Part shown: piece by piece, positions 1 through 8,248 of the stretch | Numbering within the stretch: the first letter of the stretch is position 1 | Layout: each line of letters opens with the position of its first letter | Assembly: GCA_963747405.1 (NCBI GenBank) | Contig: CAVVFG010000007.1 | Coordinates: forward strand, 62,001 to 126,000 | Direction of reading: 5' to 3' | Source: Fodinibacter sp963747405 | GTDB lineage: Bacteria; Actinomycetota; Actinomycetes; Actinomycetales; Dermatophilaceae | Length of the DNA: 64,000 nucleotides | Program-made: the position numbers and the translations under genes | The notes under the pieces: generated by a model | Databases searched by the model: none | Told to the model about the DNA's origin: nothing | Seen by the model: the letters and a program-made list of their open reading frames with translations, nothing else

Positions 1-90
1 CTGCCGCACCAGGAGGTGCTGCTGCCGGATGCCGTGTACGCGGCGGCCAGCGACCACCGCCCCACCTGGGTCGACCTGGAGCTTCGCTGA
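1..90 (+). CDS. C-terminal end of an endonuclease/exonuclease/phosphatase-family protein (partial)
   Basis: The window opens inside a gene: frame 1 reads 29 codons to a TGA at 88-90. The last residues include SDHRPTWVDLEL. An Asp-His pair followed by Arg-Pro and a hydrophobic end strand is the usual C-terminal signature of the endonuclease/exonuclease/phosphatase (DNase I-like) fold, where this His acts in metal-dependent phosphodiester cleavage. Only this tail is present, so substrate and full length cannot be judged. The family call rests on one motif. Confidence 0.55.
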   Translation: MPHQEVLLPDAVYAAASDHRPTWVDLELR

Positions 91-158
91 CGGCTGCCCG
101 CCGAGCACGGGGTGTGGCGGACGTGGAGCCCGTGCAGCGGCCGAGGCCGTACCCGGGG

Positions 159-791
159 TCAGACGCGGGCGCCGTCGTCGCCGCTGGTCGGGTCGCGGTG
201 CGTCGGCTGGCGCAGGATCAGCAGCCCGAAGCCCACGAGCGACACGACGACCGACACCACGAACCAGCGGGTGCTGTGCGAGGGCCGGGCGAACACCACC
301 CACAGCAGCATCAGCGGGCCGGCCACCAGGCCGATGACGGCACCCCAGAAGTGCAGGTCCTCCTGCGGGGGCAGCTCCACCTCGGGCGGCTCGAAGTGCT
401 CGTCGTCGTCGGCGAGCGCCTTCTCGGCCTCCTCGGTCGCCGCTTCGACGGCCTCCTCGGTCGCGGGGTCCGCGGGCTCGGCAGCCCGCCACGCCGAGGC
501 CGGCACGACGATGTCGAGCGGGGAGGGGTTGACCCAGGGGGCACGAGGTGCGACCGGCGGTGCGGCGGGCGGTGCGGCATCCGAGTCGGTGGCGTCGTCG
601 ACCGGGCCGGCACCGTCGCTGACCGGGTCGGCCGGGTGGGCTGGGTCGGCGGTGTCCGGGTCGACCCCGGCGGACCCGGGCCGGTCGTGAGCGGGCCCGT
701 CGTCGGCCACCGGGGCGTCCCAGCGCGCGACGATGGAGGCGAAGCGGGCCTCGACGTCGCGCTCGTCCATGTCACCGGGCCGGTCTGGCAC
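159..791 (-). CDS. Small two-helix membrane protein with acidic cytoplasmic region, function unknown
   Basis: This gene encodes about 210 residues. I chose the GTG at 791 because GAGGAG sits 5 nt upstream. An ATG 21 nt further in (770, MDERDVEARFASIV) is the main alternative. The first two thirds are rich in Asp, Pro and Ala and probably disordered. The C-terminal third has two hydrophobic segments, around FWGAVIGLVAGPLMLLWVVFA and FVVSVVVSLVGFGLLIL, joined by a short loop, then a short polar tail. No enzymatic motif is visible. It runs divergently from the PlsC-like gene. I recognise it only as the kind of conserved actinobacterial membrane protein that carries no assigned role. Confidence 0.75.
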   Translation of the reverse strand: MPDRPGDMDERDVEARFASIVARWDAPVADDGPAHDRPGSAGVDPDTADPAHPADPVSDGAGPVDDATDSDAAPPAAPPVAPRAPWVNPSPLDIVVPASAWRAAEPADPATEEAVEAATEEAEKALADDDEHFEPPEVELPPQEDLHFWGAVIGLVAGPLMLLWVVFARPSHSTRWFVVSVVVSLVGFGLLILRQPTHRDPTSGDDGARV

Positions 792-907
792 GGGGTCTCC
801 TCGGGTGCTGCGGGGTGGGACCACGATCTTCGCACGGCGACATGAGCGCGAGGCAGTGTGACCCGGTGCACTAGAGTCTGGGCGTCGCGCGATGAAGGGT
901 GGGCCCG

Positions 908-1720
908 TTGATCTACTGGGTGCTGAAGACGGTCGTCCTGGGGCCGATCCTCCGCCTGCTCTTCCGGCCCTGGGTCGAGGGAGCCGAGCACATCCCCGAG
1001 ACGGGGGGCGCCATCTTCGCGAGCAACCACCTCTCGTTCTCCGACTCGATCTTCCTGCCGCTGGTCGTCCCGCGCCGCATGACGTTCCTCGCCAAGAGCG
1101 ACTACTTCACCGGTGAAGGCCTCAAGGGCCGGCTCACCGCCGCGTTCTTCAAGGGCGTGGGGCAGCTGCCGGTCGACCGCTCCGGGGGCCGGGCCAGCGA
1201 GGCCGCCCTGCGCTCGGGCCTGAAGGTGCTGGGCCGCGACGAGCTGCTCGGGCTCTACCCCGAGGGCACCCGCAGCCCCGACGGCCGGCTCTACAAGGGC
1301 AAGACCGGCGTGGCTCGGATGGCGCTCGAGGCGGGGGTGCCCGTCATCCCGGTCGCGATGATCGACACCGACAAGGCACAGCCCACCGGCACCACGATCC
1401 CCAAGCTGATCCGCGTGGGCGTGAAGATCGGCACCCCGCTCGACTTCTCGCGGTACGAGGGCATGGAGGGCGACCGGTTCGTCCTGCGCTCGATCACCGA
1501 CGAGATCATGTACGCGCTGATGGAGCTCTCCGGCCAGGAGTACGTCGACATGTACGCCACGGCGATGAAGGACCGCATCGCCCGCGAGAAGAAGAACAAG
1601 GCCAAGGAGGCCGCCGAGGCCGCCAAGCCGGGCCGTGCCGCGTCCGAGCTCGAGGACGCCCTGGGGCTCGACGAGGGCGACGCCGACGACGACGCCGGTC
1701 CCCAGCGCCGCGCGAGCTGA
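908..1720 (+). CDS. 1-acyl-glycerol-3-phosphate acyltransferase-like protein (PlsC family)
   Basis: This is a membrane-associated acyltransferase of about 270 residues, expected to acylate lysophosphatidate or a related glycerolipid. The HX4D catalytic motif is present as NHLSFSD. The substrate-binding block is LYPEGTRSPDG, and a third block, VPVIPVAMI, follows. The first 20 residues are hydrophobic. I prefer the TTG at 908 because AAGGG ends 8 nt upstream and the family usually starts near 'LIYWVLK'. A GTG at 899 in the same frame is possible. The last 40 residues are charged and low-complexity (KNKAKEAAEAAKPGRAAS). The sensor kinase starts 11 nt downstream, so the two may be co-transcribed. 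A possible -10 box (TAGAGT) lies at 872-877. Confidence 0.85.
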   Translation: MIYWVLKTVVLGPILRLLFRPWVEGAEHIPETGGAIFASNHLSFSDSIFLPLVVPRRMTFLAKSDYFTGEGLKGRLTAAFFKGVGQLPVDRSGGRASEAALRSGLKVLGRDELLGLYPEGTRSPDGRLYKGKTGVARMALEAGVPVIPVAMIDTDKAQPTGTTIPKLIRVGVKIGTPLDFSRYEGMEGDRFVLRSITDEIMYALMELSGQEYVDMYATAMKDRIAREKKNKAKEAAEAAKPGRAASELEDALGLDEGDADDDAGPQRRAS

Positions 1721-1731
1721 CGGCTGCGCGC

Positions 1732-2961
1732 ATGGGGGTGCTCGGCCCGCGCTCGGAGCGATCCGGCCGGCGCGAGCCGGTGGTGGTCGAGTCCTTCCAC
1801 CGTGGCCTCGACGTCTTCCGCCCGCTGGCCGCGCTGTACGCCGCGGTGCTGGCCTGGCAGCGGCACGAGACCATGGTGCGCGCCTGGGTGGCGGCGCTGG
1901 TGATCGGCGTGATGGTCGCCTGGTCGGTCGGCCTGCTGTTCTACCGCCGCCGCACCGTGCGGGTCGTGGTCATCGAGGTGGCGATCGCCGCCGTCGGCAT
2001 CCTGGCGACGATGCTCGCGGAGGCACCGGAGGCGATCGCTGCCGGCCAGTTCACCATCCCCACCATCTGGGCCGCCGGCTCGGTGGCCGGGGGAGCGGTC
2101 GTGGCCGGGGCCCGGGGCGGGCTGGCGGCTGCAGCGGTGGTCGTGGCCGCCGACCTGGTCGAGGTCGGCGGCACACCCACCCAGGCCACGGTGCACAACA
2201 TCGTGCTGCTCGTGCTGCTCGGCGGGCTGGTCGGGCTCGCGGTCGACCTGGCGCGCACCGGGCTGGAGCGGGAGGAGCAGGCCCTGCTCGAGCGCGAGCG
2301 GCTGCACGAGCGTGAGCGCATCGCGCGGGTCGTGCACGACGGCGTGCTGCAGTCGCTGGCCTACATCCACCGTCGCGGCGAGGAGATCGGCGGCGAGTCG
2401 GCCGAGCTGTCGGTCATCGCCGCGGAGCAGGAGCGCTCGCTGCGCCGGTTCGTCTCGGGCACCGGTGCGCCCGACGCCGTGGCGGACGCCGCCGACCTGA
2501 GCGGCGGCCCGGGCGCGGAGCTGGACCTTCGGGTGCTGCTCACGGCGCACGAGCGGCCCGACGTCGGGGTGGCAGTGCCGGCCGACCCGGTCGTCGTCGA
2601 CCGGCTCGTCGCCACGGAGGTCGACGCCGCCGTCGCCGCGGCGCTCGACAACGTCGCGCGGCACGCCGGCCCGGGTGCGCACGCCTGGGTGCTGCTCGAG
2701 GGCGATGCCCGCGGCATCGAGCTGACCATCCGCGACAACGGGGCGGGCACCGACCTGGCCGACCTGCTCGGCGCCGCCGAGCGTGGCCGGATGGGCGTGA
2801 GCGCCTCCATCCGCGGCCGCGTCGAGGACCTGGGCGGCACCGCCACGTGGTCGACCCGCCCCGGTGCCGGCTGCGTGGTGCGGATGAGCGTGCCGCGCGC
2901 CCGGCCGTCCCGTCCCGCCGGCGCCCCGGCGGGTCCATCCCCTTCCCAGGAGCTGCGATGA
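1732..2961 (+). CDS. macS: MacS-family sensor histidine kinase
   Basis: The 409-residue protein has an N-terminal membrane domain of several hydrophobic helices (about residues 25-165), then a coiled, Glu/Arg-rich connector. The HisKA_3-type phospho-acceptor segment RERIARVVHDGVLQSL follows, with His202 as the likely autophosphorylated residue. A HATPase_c domain ends the protein, with DNGAGTDL as the G1-like box and RGRMGVSASI as the second glycine box. This is the NarL/DesK type of kinase. The ATG at 1732 has no obvious Shine-Dalgarno and lies 11 nt after the acyltransferase. Its TGA overlaps the ATG of the response regulator, so the pair is translationally coupled. The signal sensed is unknown. 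The name follows the described actinobacterial MacS/MacR family and is based on overall resemblance. Confidence 0.85.
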   Translation: MGVLGPRSERSGRREPVVVESFHRGLDVFRPLAALYAAVLAWQRHETMVRAWVAALVIGVMVAWSVGLLFYRRRTVRVVVIEVAIAAVGILATMLAEAPEAIAAGQFTIPTIWAAGSVAGGAVVAGARGGLAAAAVVVAADLVEVGGTPTQATVHNIVLLVLLGGLVGLAVDLARTGLEREEQALLERERLHERERIARVVHDGVLQSLAYIHRRGEEIGGESAELSVIAAEQERSLRRFVSGTGAPDAVADAADLSGGPGAELDLRVLLTAHERPDVGVAVPADPVVVDRLVATEVDAAVAAALDNVARHAGPGAHAWVLLEGDARGIELTIRDNGAGTDLADLLGAAERGRMGVSASIRGRVEDLGGTATWSTRPGAGCVVRMSVPRARPSRPAGAPAGPSPSQELR

Positions 2962-3698
2962 CCCCCGCGCCCCCGCCCGGCGCGCTGGCCGGGGCCGGCC
3001 CCGAGCCAGCCGTACCCGCCACGACGGTGCTCGTGGCCGACGACCACCCGCTGTGGCTCTCGGCGCTCGAGCGCGACCTCACCGGCAACGGGCTCCGCGT
3101 GGTGGCCACCGCGGCCGACGGGCCGGCGACCGTTCGCCGGGCCCGGGCCACCCGCCCCGACGTGCTGGTGCTCGACCTCAACCTGCCCGGGATGCGCGGT
3201 GACGAGGTGTGCCGGGCCCTGGGCGACCTGCCCACCCGGGTGCTCATCCTGTCGGCGAGCGGGGAGCAGCACGACGTGCTGGCCGCGATCAAGGCCGGTG
3301 CCACCGGCTACCTCGTCAAGTCGGCGTCGGCGGCGGAGATCGTGGATGCCGTGCGCGCCACCGCCCGCGGCGAGGCGGTCTTCACGCCGGGGCTGGCCGG
3401 GCTGGTGCTGGGGGAGTTCCGGCGGATGGCCGGCGAGCCGCAGGCACCGGCGCCGGCAGCGGCATCCGGAGCCGACCGGCCCATCCCCGAGCTCACCGCG
3501 CGCGAGACCGAGGTGCTGCGGCTGGTGGCCACCGGCATGTCCTACAAGGAGATCGCGGCCGAGCTGTTCCTCTCGCACCGCACCGTGCAGAACCACGTGC
3601 AGAACACCCTGGGCAAGCTGCACCTGCACAACCGGGTCGAGCTGGTGCGCTTCGCGCTGGCCCACGGGCTCGAGGACGACGACGCCCCCACCCCCTGA
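2958..3698 (+). CDS. LuxR/NarL-family response regulator, partner of the MacS kinase
   Basis: This is a two-domain response regulator of 246 residues. The receiver domain has the acidic pair in VLVADDHPLW, the phospho-acceptor Asp73 in VLDLNLPGM, and the Thr/Lys region near LSASGEQHD and GYLVKSA. A linker rich in Ala and Pro leads to a LuxR-type helix-turn-helix: LTARETEVLRLVATGMSYKE, then LSHRTVQNHVQNTLGKL. The start is the ATG at 2958, which overlaps the kinase stop codon in an ATGA arrangement. The preceding SD is AGGAG, 5 nt upstream. It is the last gene of the operon. A 10-bp inverted repeat follows, before aroG. Confidence 0.9.
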   Translation: MTPAPPPGALAGAGPEPAVPATTVLVADDHPLWLSALERDLTGNGLRVVATAADGPATVRRARATRPDVLVLDLNLPGMRGDEVCRALGDLPTRVLILSASGEQHDVLAAIKAGATGYLVKSASAAEIVDAVRATARGEAVFTPGLAGLVLGEFRRMAGEPQAPAPAAASGADRPIPELTARETEVLRLVATGMSYKEIAAELFLSHRTVQNHVQNTLGKLHLHNRVELVRFALAHGLEDDDAPTP

Positions 3699-3715
3699 CC
3701 CCCCACCCCTGCCCT

Positions 3716-3795
3716 CCCCGACTTTTCATGCCAGGAGCCGCGTCATCCCGGGGCTCCGCCGCGTGTTGCCCGGCCGCTCGCAGGGAAAGTCGGGG
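3716..3795 (+). repeat. 10-bp perfect inverted repeat upstream of aroG
   Basis: CCCCGACTTT at 3716-3725 is exactly complementary to AAAGTCGGGG at 3786-3795, with a 60-nt spacer. The spacer contains a smaller dyad (GGAGCC and GGCTCC). It lies between the response-regulator stop codon and the aroG promoter. It could be the terminator of the upstream operon or a folded element ahead of aroG. If transcription starts at the -10 box at 3864, this repeat is not in the aroG mRNA, which favours a termination role. Confidence 0.4.
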
Positions 3796-3863
3796 CGGCT
3801 CGGGAGGGGGCAGCCGGCATACCGGCATACGGGCCGCGCGCGGGGCCCGACGACGAAGGGACC

Positions 3864-3869
3864 TATCCT
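3864..3869 (+). promoter_or_regulatory. Putative -10 box of aroG
   Basis: TATCCT matches the actinobacterial TANNNT -10 element and lies 8 nt before the GTG at 3878, so the transcript would begin at or very near the start codon. The -35 region is GC-rich with no clear consensus. A purine-rich GAAGGG at 3855-3860 could instead serve as an SD for the in-frame TTG at 3869. Confidence 0.45.
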
Positions 3870-3877
3870 TGACCCTC

Positions 3878-5230
3878 GTGAGCACGACCACCGATCCCGA
3901 CCCCCGCCACCGGCTCGCCGCCGGTGCCGAGCTGCCGGCCGCCCAGCAGCCGGACTGGCCCGACCGGGCCGCCCTCGACGCGGCCGTGGCCACGCTCGCC
4001 AGCTACCCCCCGCTGGTCTTCGCCGGGGAGTGCGACGTGCTGCGCGAGCGCCTCGCAGCGGTCTCGCGGGGTGAGGCCTTCGTGCTGCAGGGCGGCGACT
4101 GCGCCGAGACGTTCGCGTCGGCGACGGCCGACAACATCCGTGACCGGGTCAAGACCATCCTGCAGATGGCGGCCGTGCTCACCTACGGGGCGTCGGTGCC
4201 GGTGGTGAAGGTCGGCCGGATGGCCGGGCAGTACGCCAAGCCGCGCTCGAGCAACGACGAGACCCGCGAGGGTGTCACCCTGCCGGCCTACCGCGGCGAC
4301 ATGGTGAACGACTTCGAGTTCACCCTCGGCTCGCGCATCCCCGACCCCCAACGCCTGGTGCACGCCTACCACGCGAGCAGTGCCACGCTGAACCTGGTGC
4401 GCGCGTTCACCACGGGTGGCTTCGCCGACCTGCGCCACGTGCACGACTGGAACAGGGGCTTCATCGCCAACTCGGCCAACGTGCGCTACGAGCGCCTGGC
4501 CAGGGACATCGACAAGGCGATGAAGTTCATGCGTGCCTGTGGTGCCGACTTCGAGGCCATGCGTGCCACCGAGTTCTTCTCCGCCCACGAGGCGCTCGTG
4601 CTCGACTACGAGCGCCCGATGACCCGCATCGACTCGCGCACCGGCGACCTCTACGACACCTCCGGCCACTTCGTGTGGGTGGGGGAGCGCACCCGTGACC
4701 TCGAGGGCGCGCACATCGACTTCGTGGCGGCGGTGCGAAACCCGGTGGGCGTCAAGGTCTCCGCCAACGCCGACACCGACGACCTGCTGCGCATCATCGA
4801 CAAGGTCGACCCCGAGCGCGAGCCGGGCCGGCTCACCTTCATCACCCGCATGGGGTCCGGCCGCATCCGCGACGCGCTGCCGACCATCGTCGAGAAGGTC
4901 ACGGCGTCCGGTGCCCCGGTCACCTGGGTGTGCGACCCGATGCACGGCAACACCTACGCCTCCGCCTCGGGCTACAAGACCCGCGACTTCGACGACGTCG
5001 TCGAGGAGGTCGAGGGCTTCTTCGAGGTGCACCGCGGCCTGGGCACGGTGCCCGGCGGCATCCACGTCGAGCTCACCGGCAACGACGTCACCGAGTGCGT
5101 GGGCGGATCCGAGAAGATCCTCGACGCCGACCTCAACCTGCGCTACGAGTCGGTGTGCGACCCGCGGCTGAACCACCAGCAGAGCCTGGAGCTGGCGTTC
5201 CTCGTCGCCGAGATGCTCAACGAGGACTGA
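3878..5230 (+). CDS. aroG: Class II 3-deoxy-7-phosphoheptulonate synthase (DAHP synthase)
   Basis: It catalyses the first step of the shikimate pathway, condensing phosphoenolpyruvate with erythrose 4-phosphate. The 450 residues show hallmarks of the plant/actinobacterial class II enzyme. These are LQGGDCAETF near residue 70, the GRMAGQYAKPRS block, the EFFSAHEALVLDYE region, the metal-binding CDPMHGNT block and the C-terminal HVELTGNDVTECVGGSEKI. The GTG at 3878 is preferred because a -10 box sits just upstream. The reading frame is open far upstream, but that stretch is antisense-like and unrelated. The threonine aldolase begins 4 nt after the stop codon. In M. tuberculosis the orthologue (Rv2178c) also lies beside a kinase gene, as here. 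Feedback control by aromatic amino acids is usual for the family but cannot be read from sequence. Confidence 0.95.
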   Translation: MSTTTDPDPRHRLAAGAELPAAQQPDWPDRAALDAAVATLASYPPLVFAGECDVLRERLAAVSRGEAFVLQGGDCAETFASATADNIRDRVKTILQMAAVLTYGASVPVVKVGRMAGQYAKPRSSNDETREGVTLPAYRGDMVNDFEFTLGSRIPDPQRLVHAYHASSATLNLVRAFTTGGFADLRHVHDWNRGFIANSANVRYERLARDIDKAMKFMRACGADFEAMRATEFFSAHEALVLDYERPMTRIDSRTGDLYDTSGHFVWVGERTRDLEGAHIDFVAAVRNPVGVKVSANADTDDLLRIIDKVDPEREPGRLTFITRMGSGRIRDALPTIVEKVTASGAPVTWVCDPMHGNTYASASGYKTRDFDDVVEEVEGFFEVHRGLGTVPGGIHVELTGNDVTECVGGSEKILDADLNLRYESVCDPRLNHQQSLELAFLVAEMLNED

Positions 5231-5234
5231 CACG

Positions 5235-6278
5235 GTGCTGGCCGACCTGCTGTCCGACACCCTGACCGCCCCCAGCACCGCGATGCGCGAGGCGATGGCG
5301 CACGCCCCCGTCGGCGACGACGTGTTCGGCGAGGACCCCACGGTCCGGGCGCTCGAGGAGCGGGTGGCCGACCTGCTCGGGCACGAGGCCGGCCTGTTCT
5401 CGCCGTCGGGGTCGCTGGCCAACCAGCTCGGCATCCGGCTGCACGTCGGGCCCGGCCAGGAGCTGGTCGCCGACCAGCAGGCGCACGTGCTGCGCGCCGA
5501 GATGGGCGCCGGGGCGGTGTTCTCCGGCATCACCAGCCGCTCGTGGCCCAGCGAGCGCGGCCTGCTCGACCCGGCCGGGCCGCTGTCGCTGGTCACCACC
5601 GGGGTCGGGCCCTACCAGGTCGAGACCGCCCTCGTCGTGCTCGAGAACACCCACAACTTCGGTGGCGGCACGGTGCAGCCGCTCGACGCCATCCGCGAGG
5701 TGCGCTCCGCCACGTCGGCCGTCGGGGTCGCGCTGCACCTCGACGGGGCGCGGCTGTGGAACGCCCACGTGGCCTCCGGGGTGTCGCTGCGCGACTACGG
5801 CACCGAGTTCGACACCGTCAGCGTCTGCCTGTCGAAGGGGCTCGGAGCACCGGTGGGCTCGGTGCTCGTCGGCTCGGCCGAGCAGATGGCCGCGGCGCGC
5901 ATCTGGCGCAAGCGCTACGGCGCGGGCATGCGCCAGGTCGGCATCCTCGCCGCCGCAGGGCTGTACGCCCTCGACCACAACATCGAGCGCCTGGCCGACG
6001 ACCACGCCCGCGCGGCCCGCTTCGCCGCGGCGTGCGCGCAGGCGGCACCGTCCGCCGTCGACGCCGCCACGGTCGAGACCAACATCGTCGTGCTCGACGT
6101 CGGCGCAGCGGGCTGGGGGGCAGCGGAGTTCGTCTCGGCCCTGCTCGATCGAGGGGTGCGCACGTATGCCGTGGGTCCGGGTCGGGTGCGTGCGGTGTGG
6201 CACCTCGACGTCGACGACGCCGGGACGGACGCCGCGGTGGACGCCGCGACGTCGCTGCTCCGCTCGCGCGCCTCCTGA
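5235..6278 (+). CDS. Low-specificity L-threonine aldolase (PLP-dependent)
   Basis: This 347-residue fold-type I PLP enzyme would cleave L-threonine or allo-threonine to glycine and acetaldehyde. The N-terminal LLSDTLTAPSTAMREAM matches the family 'SDT' opening. The sequence continues with GDDVFGEDPTV, LENTHNFGGG and ALHLDGARLWNA, where the Asp contacts the PLP ring nitrogen. The Schiff-base Lys201 is in VCLSKGLGAPVGS. RIWRKRYGAGMRQ is also typical. The GTG at 5235 is 4 nt after the aroG stop, indicating translational coupling. A GAGGA inside the end of aroG can act as its SD. Confidence 0.92.
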   Translation: MLADLLSDTLTAPSTAMREAMAHAPVGDDVFGEDPTVRALEERVADLLGHEAGLFSPSGSLANQLGIRLHVGPGQELVADQQAHVLRAEMGAGAVFSGITSRSWPSERGLLDPAGPLSLVTTGVGPYQVETALVVLENTHNFGGGTVQPLDAIREVRSATSAVGVALHLDGARLWNAHVASGVSLRDYGTEFDTVSVCLSKGLGAPVGSVLVGSAEQMAAARIWRKRYGAGMRQVGILAAAGLYALDHNIERLADDHARAARFAAACAQAAPSAVDAATVETNIVVLDVGAAGWGAAEFVSALLDRGVRTYAVGPGRVRAVWHLDVDDAGTDAAVDAATSLLRSRAS

Positions 6279-6324
6279 CGCGCGCACCGGGTCCCTCGGC
6301 GCCGTCATCCGGTATGACTGGGAG

Positions 6325-7224
6325 ATGAGCACCGTCCGCTTCGGGCTGAAGCTGAGCCAGAACGCCACCATCGACCAGCTGCGCCACCTGTGGCGCCTCG
6401 CCGACGACGGCGGCTTCGACAGCTGCTGGGTGATGGACCACTTCGCCACCCTCGGCCCCGCCGACGACGGGCCGATCTTCGAGACCTGGACGATGCTGGC
6501 GGCGATGGCACAGCTCACCACGCGCACGAGGATCGGCTGCGCGGTGGTCGGCAACACCTACCGGCACCCGGGGGTGCTGGCGAAGATGGCGGTGACGGTC
6601 GACCACCTCTCCGGCGGGCGGCTCGACTTCGGCCTCGGCGCCGGGTGGGCCGAGAACGAGCACCGCATGCTCGGGCTGGAGTTCGGCACCCGCGGCGACC
6701 GCGCCGACCGCCTCGAGGAGAGCCTGCAGGTGATCCTCGGGCTGTGGACCCAGCCGCGCACCACCTTCGCCGGCACGCACTACCGGCTGCAGGATGCCGT
6801 GGCCGAGCCCAAGCCGGTACAGCGTCCGCACCCGCCCGTCTGGATCGGCGGCTCCGGCCCGCGGCGCACCCTGCGGCTCGCCGCGCAGTACGCGGACGTC
6901 TGGAACGCGGCCGGGGGCACGCCCGAGGAGGTCGCGGAGTCGTCGGCGATCCTCGACCGGCACTGCGCCGACGTCGGTCGCGACCCCGGCGAGATCCGCC
7001 GGTCGGTGCAGGTCGGGGTGGGAGCCGACGACGTGGCCGGGCTGCCCGCGCTCGTCGAGCCCTTCCTCGCCGTCGGCGTCACCGACGTCATCCTGATCGT
7101 GCGCGACCACGACCCGGTGGCCGTGGCCGAGCGGGTCACCCACGAGCTGCCCCGGCTGCGCGAGCTCGGCGCAGCCGCAAGGCGCGCCGCGCGAGAACCC
7201 GGCGCGCGGAGGTGCTCCGAATGA
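6325..7224 (+). CDS. LLM-class F420-dependent oxidoreductase
   Basis: This 299-residue protein has the luciferase-like monooxygenase TIM-barrel pattern. RFGLKLSQ forms the first strand, FDSCWVMDHF follows, and RTRIGCAVVGNTYRHPGVLAKMA and GRLDFGLGAGW are signature blocks. PVWIGGSGPRRTLRLAAQYAD lines the cofactor site. Members use F420 or FMN, and short actinobacterial forms like this are mostly F420-dependent; the substrate is unknown. The ATG at 6325 has GGGAG directly against it, too close to serve as an SD, while TATGACT lies 5 nt before that, so a leaderless start is likely. Its last 20 residues are Arg/Ala-rich. The gene converges on the EamA transporter. Confidence 0.85.
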   Translation: MSTVRFGLKLSQNATIDQLRHLWRLADDGGFDSCWVMDHFATLGPADDGPIFETWTMLAAMAQLTTRTRIGCAVVGNTYRHPGVLAKMAVTVDHLSGGRLDFGLGAGWAENEHRMLGLEFGTRGDRADRLEESLQVILGLWTQPRTTFAGTHYRLQDAVAEPKPVQRPHPPVWIGGSGPRRTLRLAAQYADVWNAAGGTPEEVAESSAILDRHCADVGRDPGEIRRSVQVGVGADDVAGLPALVEPFLAVGVTDVILIVRDHDPVAVAERVTHELPRLRELGAAARRAAREPGARRCSE

Positions 7225-7292
7225 CCTGCAGTCGGCGCCGGTGGCCGCCCTGCCACGCGGCGCAACCGGGCGGCAGGTCTGCACTGCAGGTC
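7223..7292. terminator. Nested inverted repeat between convergent genes, likely bidirectional terminator
   Basis: GACCTGCAGT at 7223-7232 pairs with ACTGCAGGTC at 7283-7292. Inside, GCCGCCC at 7244-7250 can pair with GGGCGGC at 7268-7274. The structure lies between the 3' ends of the oxidoreductase (+) and the EamA transporter (-). There is no U-tract, which is common for high-GC actinobacterial terminators. Confidence 0.45.
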
Positions 7293-7321
7293 GGGAGAGG
7301 CACCCGACGCGGGGCGCACCG

Positions 7322-8242
7322 CTACACGTCGTGGTGCAGGGCCTCGACGGGTGGCTCGTCGGCCGCCGACGCCCCGGGGTCGCGCGGGGTCGACCTCAGC
7401 TCGACGAGGTACATCGCCGCCACGACGAGGGCACCGCCGACCAGCATCCGCCCGGTGAGGCTCTCCCCGCCCAGGGTGACGGCGAACAGTGCCGCGAAGA
7501 CCGGCTCGAGCGCCATGACGATCGCCGCCCGGGTGGCGGTGAGGTGCGCCTGGGCCCAGGTCTGCGCCCACAGGGCCAGCGCACCGGCCGCCAGGGCCAT
7601 GTAGAGCAGTGACGCCCACTGCCCTCCCGTGGCGGGCAGGGTGAGCCCGTCGGGCAGCGCCACCACCGCCGCGACGACCGTGATGACCCCGGCCTGCACG
7701 GTGGCGAGCCCGAGGGCGGCACCGGGGGTCGACCAGCGCCCGAGCGCGACGATGTGCCCGGCATACAGGATCGCCGACAGCAGGGTCAGTGCCTCGCCGA
7801 TGCCGACGGAGAACCCCCGCAGGGACAACAGCGCCAGCCCAAGCGTGGCCAGGCCCACCGCGACCCAGGTGACCCTGCCGATCCGGTCGTGCAGCAGCAC
7901 CGCGCCGAGCACCGGGGTGAGCACGACGTAGGTGCCGGTGATGAAGCCCGACACCGACGCGTCGGTGTGGGCCAGCCCGGTGGTCTGGAGCACCTGCGCC
8001 ACCCCGTAGAGCAGACCGAGCACCACGCCGACCCGCAGCTCGCGCCGGGTGAGCGCGAGCGTCTGACGGCGGAACAGCACGAACATCACCACGGCGGCGA
8101 TGCCGAACCGCACCGCCAGGAAGTCGGCGGGGGGCACGTACTCGACGAGGTCGTGGATCAGGAAGAACGTCGAACCCCACACCGCCGTGACGCAGACGAG
8201 CAGGAGCGTGGCGAGCCGGGCGTGCCCGGCCGGGGTGGGCAC
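7322..8242 (-). CDS. EamA-family drug/metabolite transporter (10 TM)
   Basis: This 306-residue inner-membrane protein is built from two EamA repeats of about five helices each. The first repeat begins LLLVCVTAVWGSTFFLI, including the family's W-G-S/T-F signature. The second includes LYAGHIVALGRWS and ends at ALEPVFAALFAVTLGGE, the typical 'xEPVxAxLxxxxxLGE' segment. Such proteins export or import small metabolites by secondary transport. The substrate cannot be predicted. The kinase gene ends 6 nt upstream on the same strand, so the transporter may be read through from it. A short polar C-terminal tail follows the last helix. Confidence 0.9.
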   Translation of the reverse strand: MPTPAGHARLATLLLVCVTAVWGSTFFLIHDLVEYVPPADFLAVRFGIAAVVMFVLFRRQTLALTRRELRVGVVLGLLYGVAQVLQTTGLAHTDASVSGFITGTYVVLTPVLGAVLLHDRIGRVTWVAVGLATLGLALLSLRGFSVGIGEALTLLSAILYAGHIVALGRWSTPGAALGLATVQAGVITVVAAVVALPDGLTLPATGGQWASLLYMALAAGALALWAQTWAQAHLTATRAAIVMALEPVFAALFAVTLGGESLTGRMLVGGALVVAAMYLVELRSTPRDPGASAADEPPVEALHHDV

Positions 8243-8248
8243 GGCGGG

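Noticed and set aside
3209..3877. N-terminal extension of DAHP synthase
   Set aside because: It overlaps the response regulator and has no class II DAHP synthase sequence.
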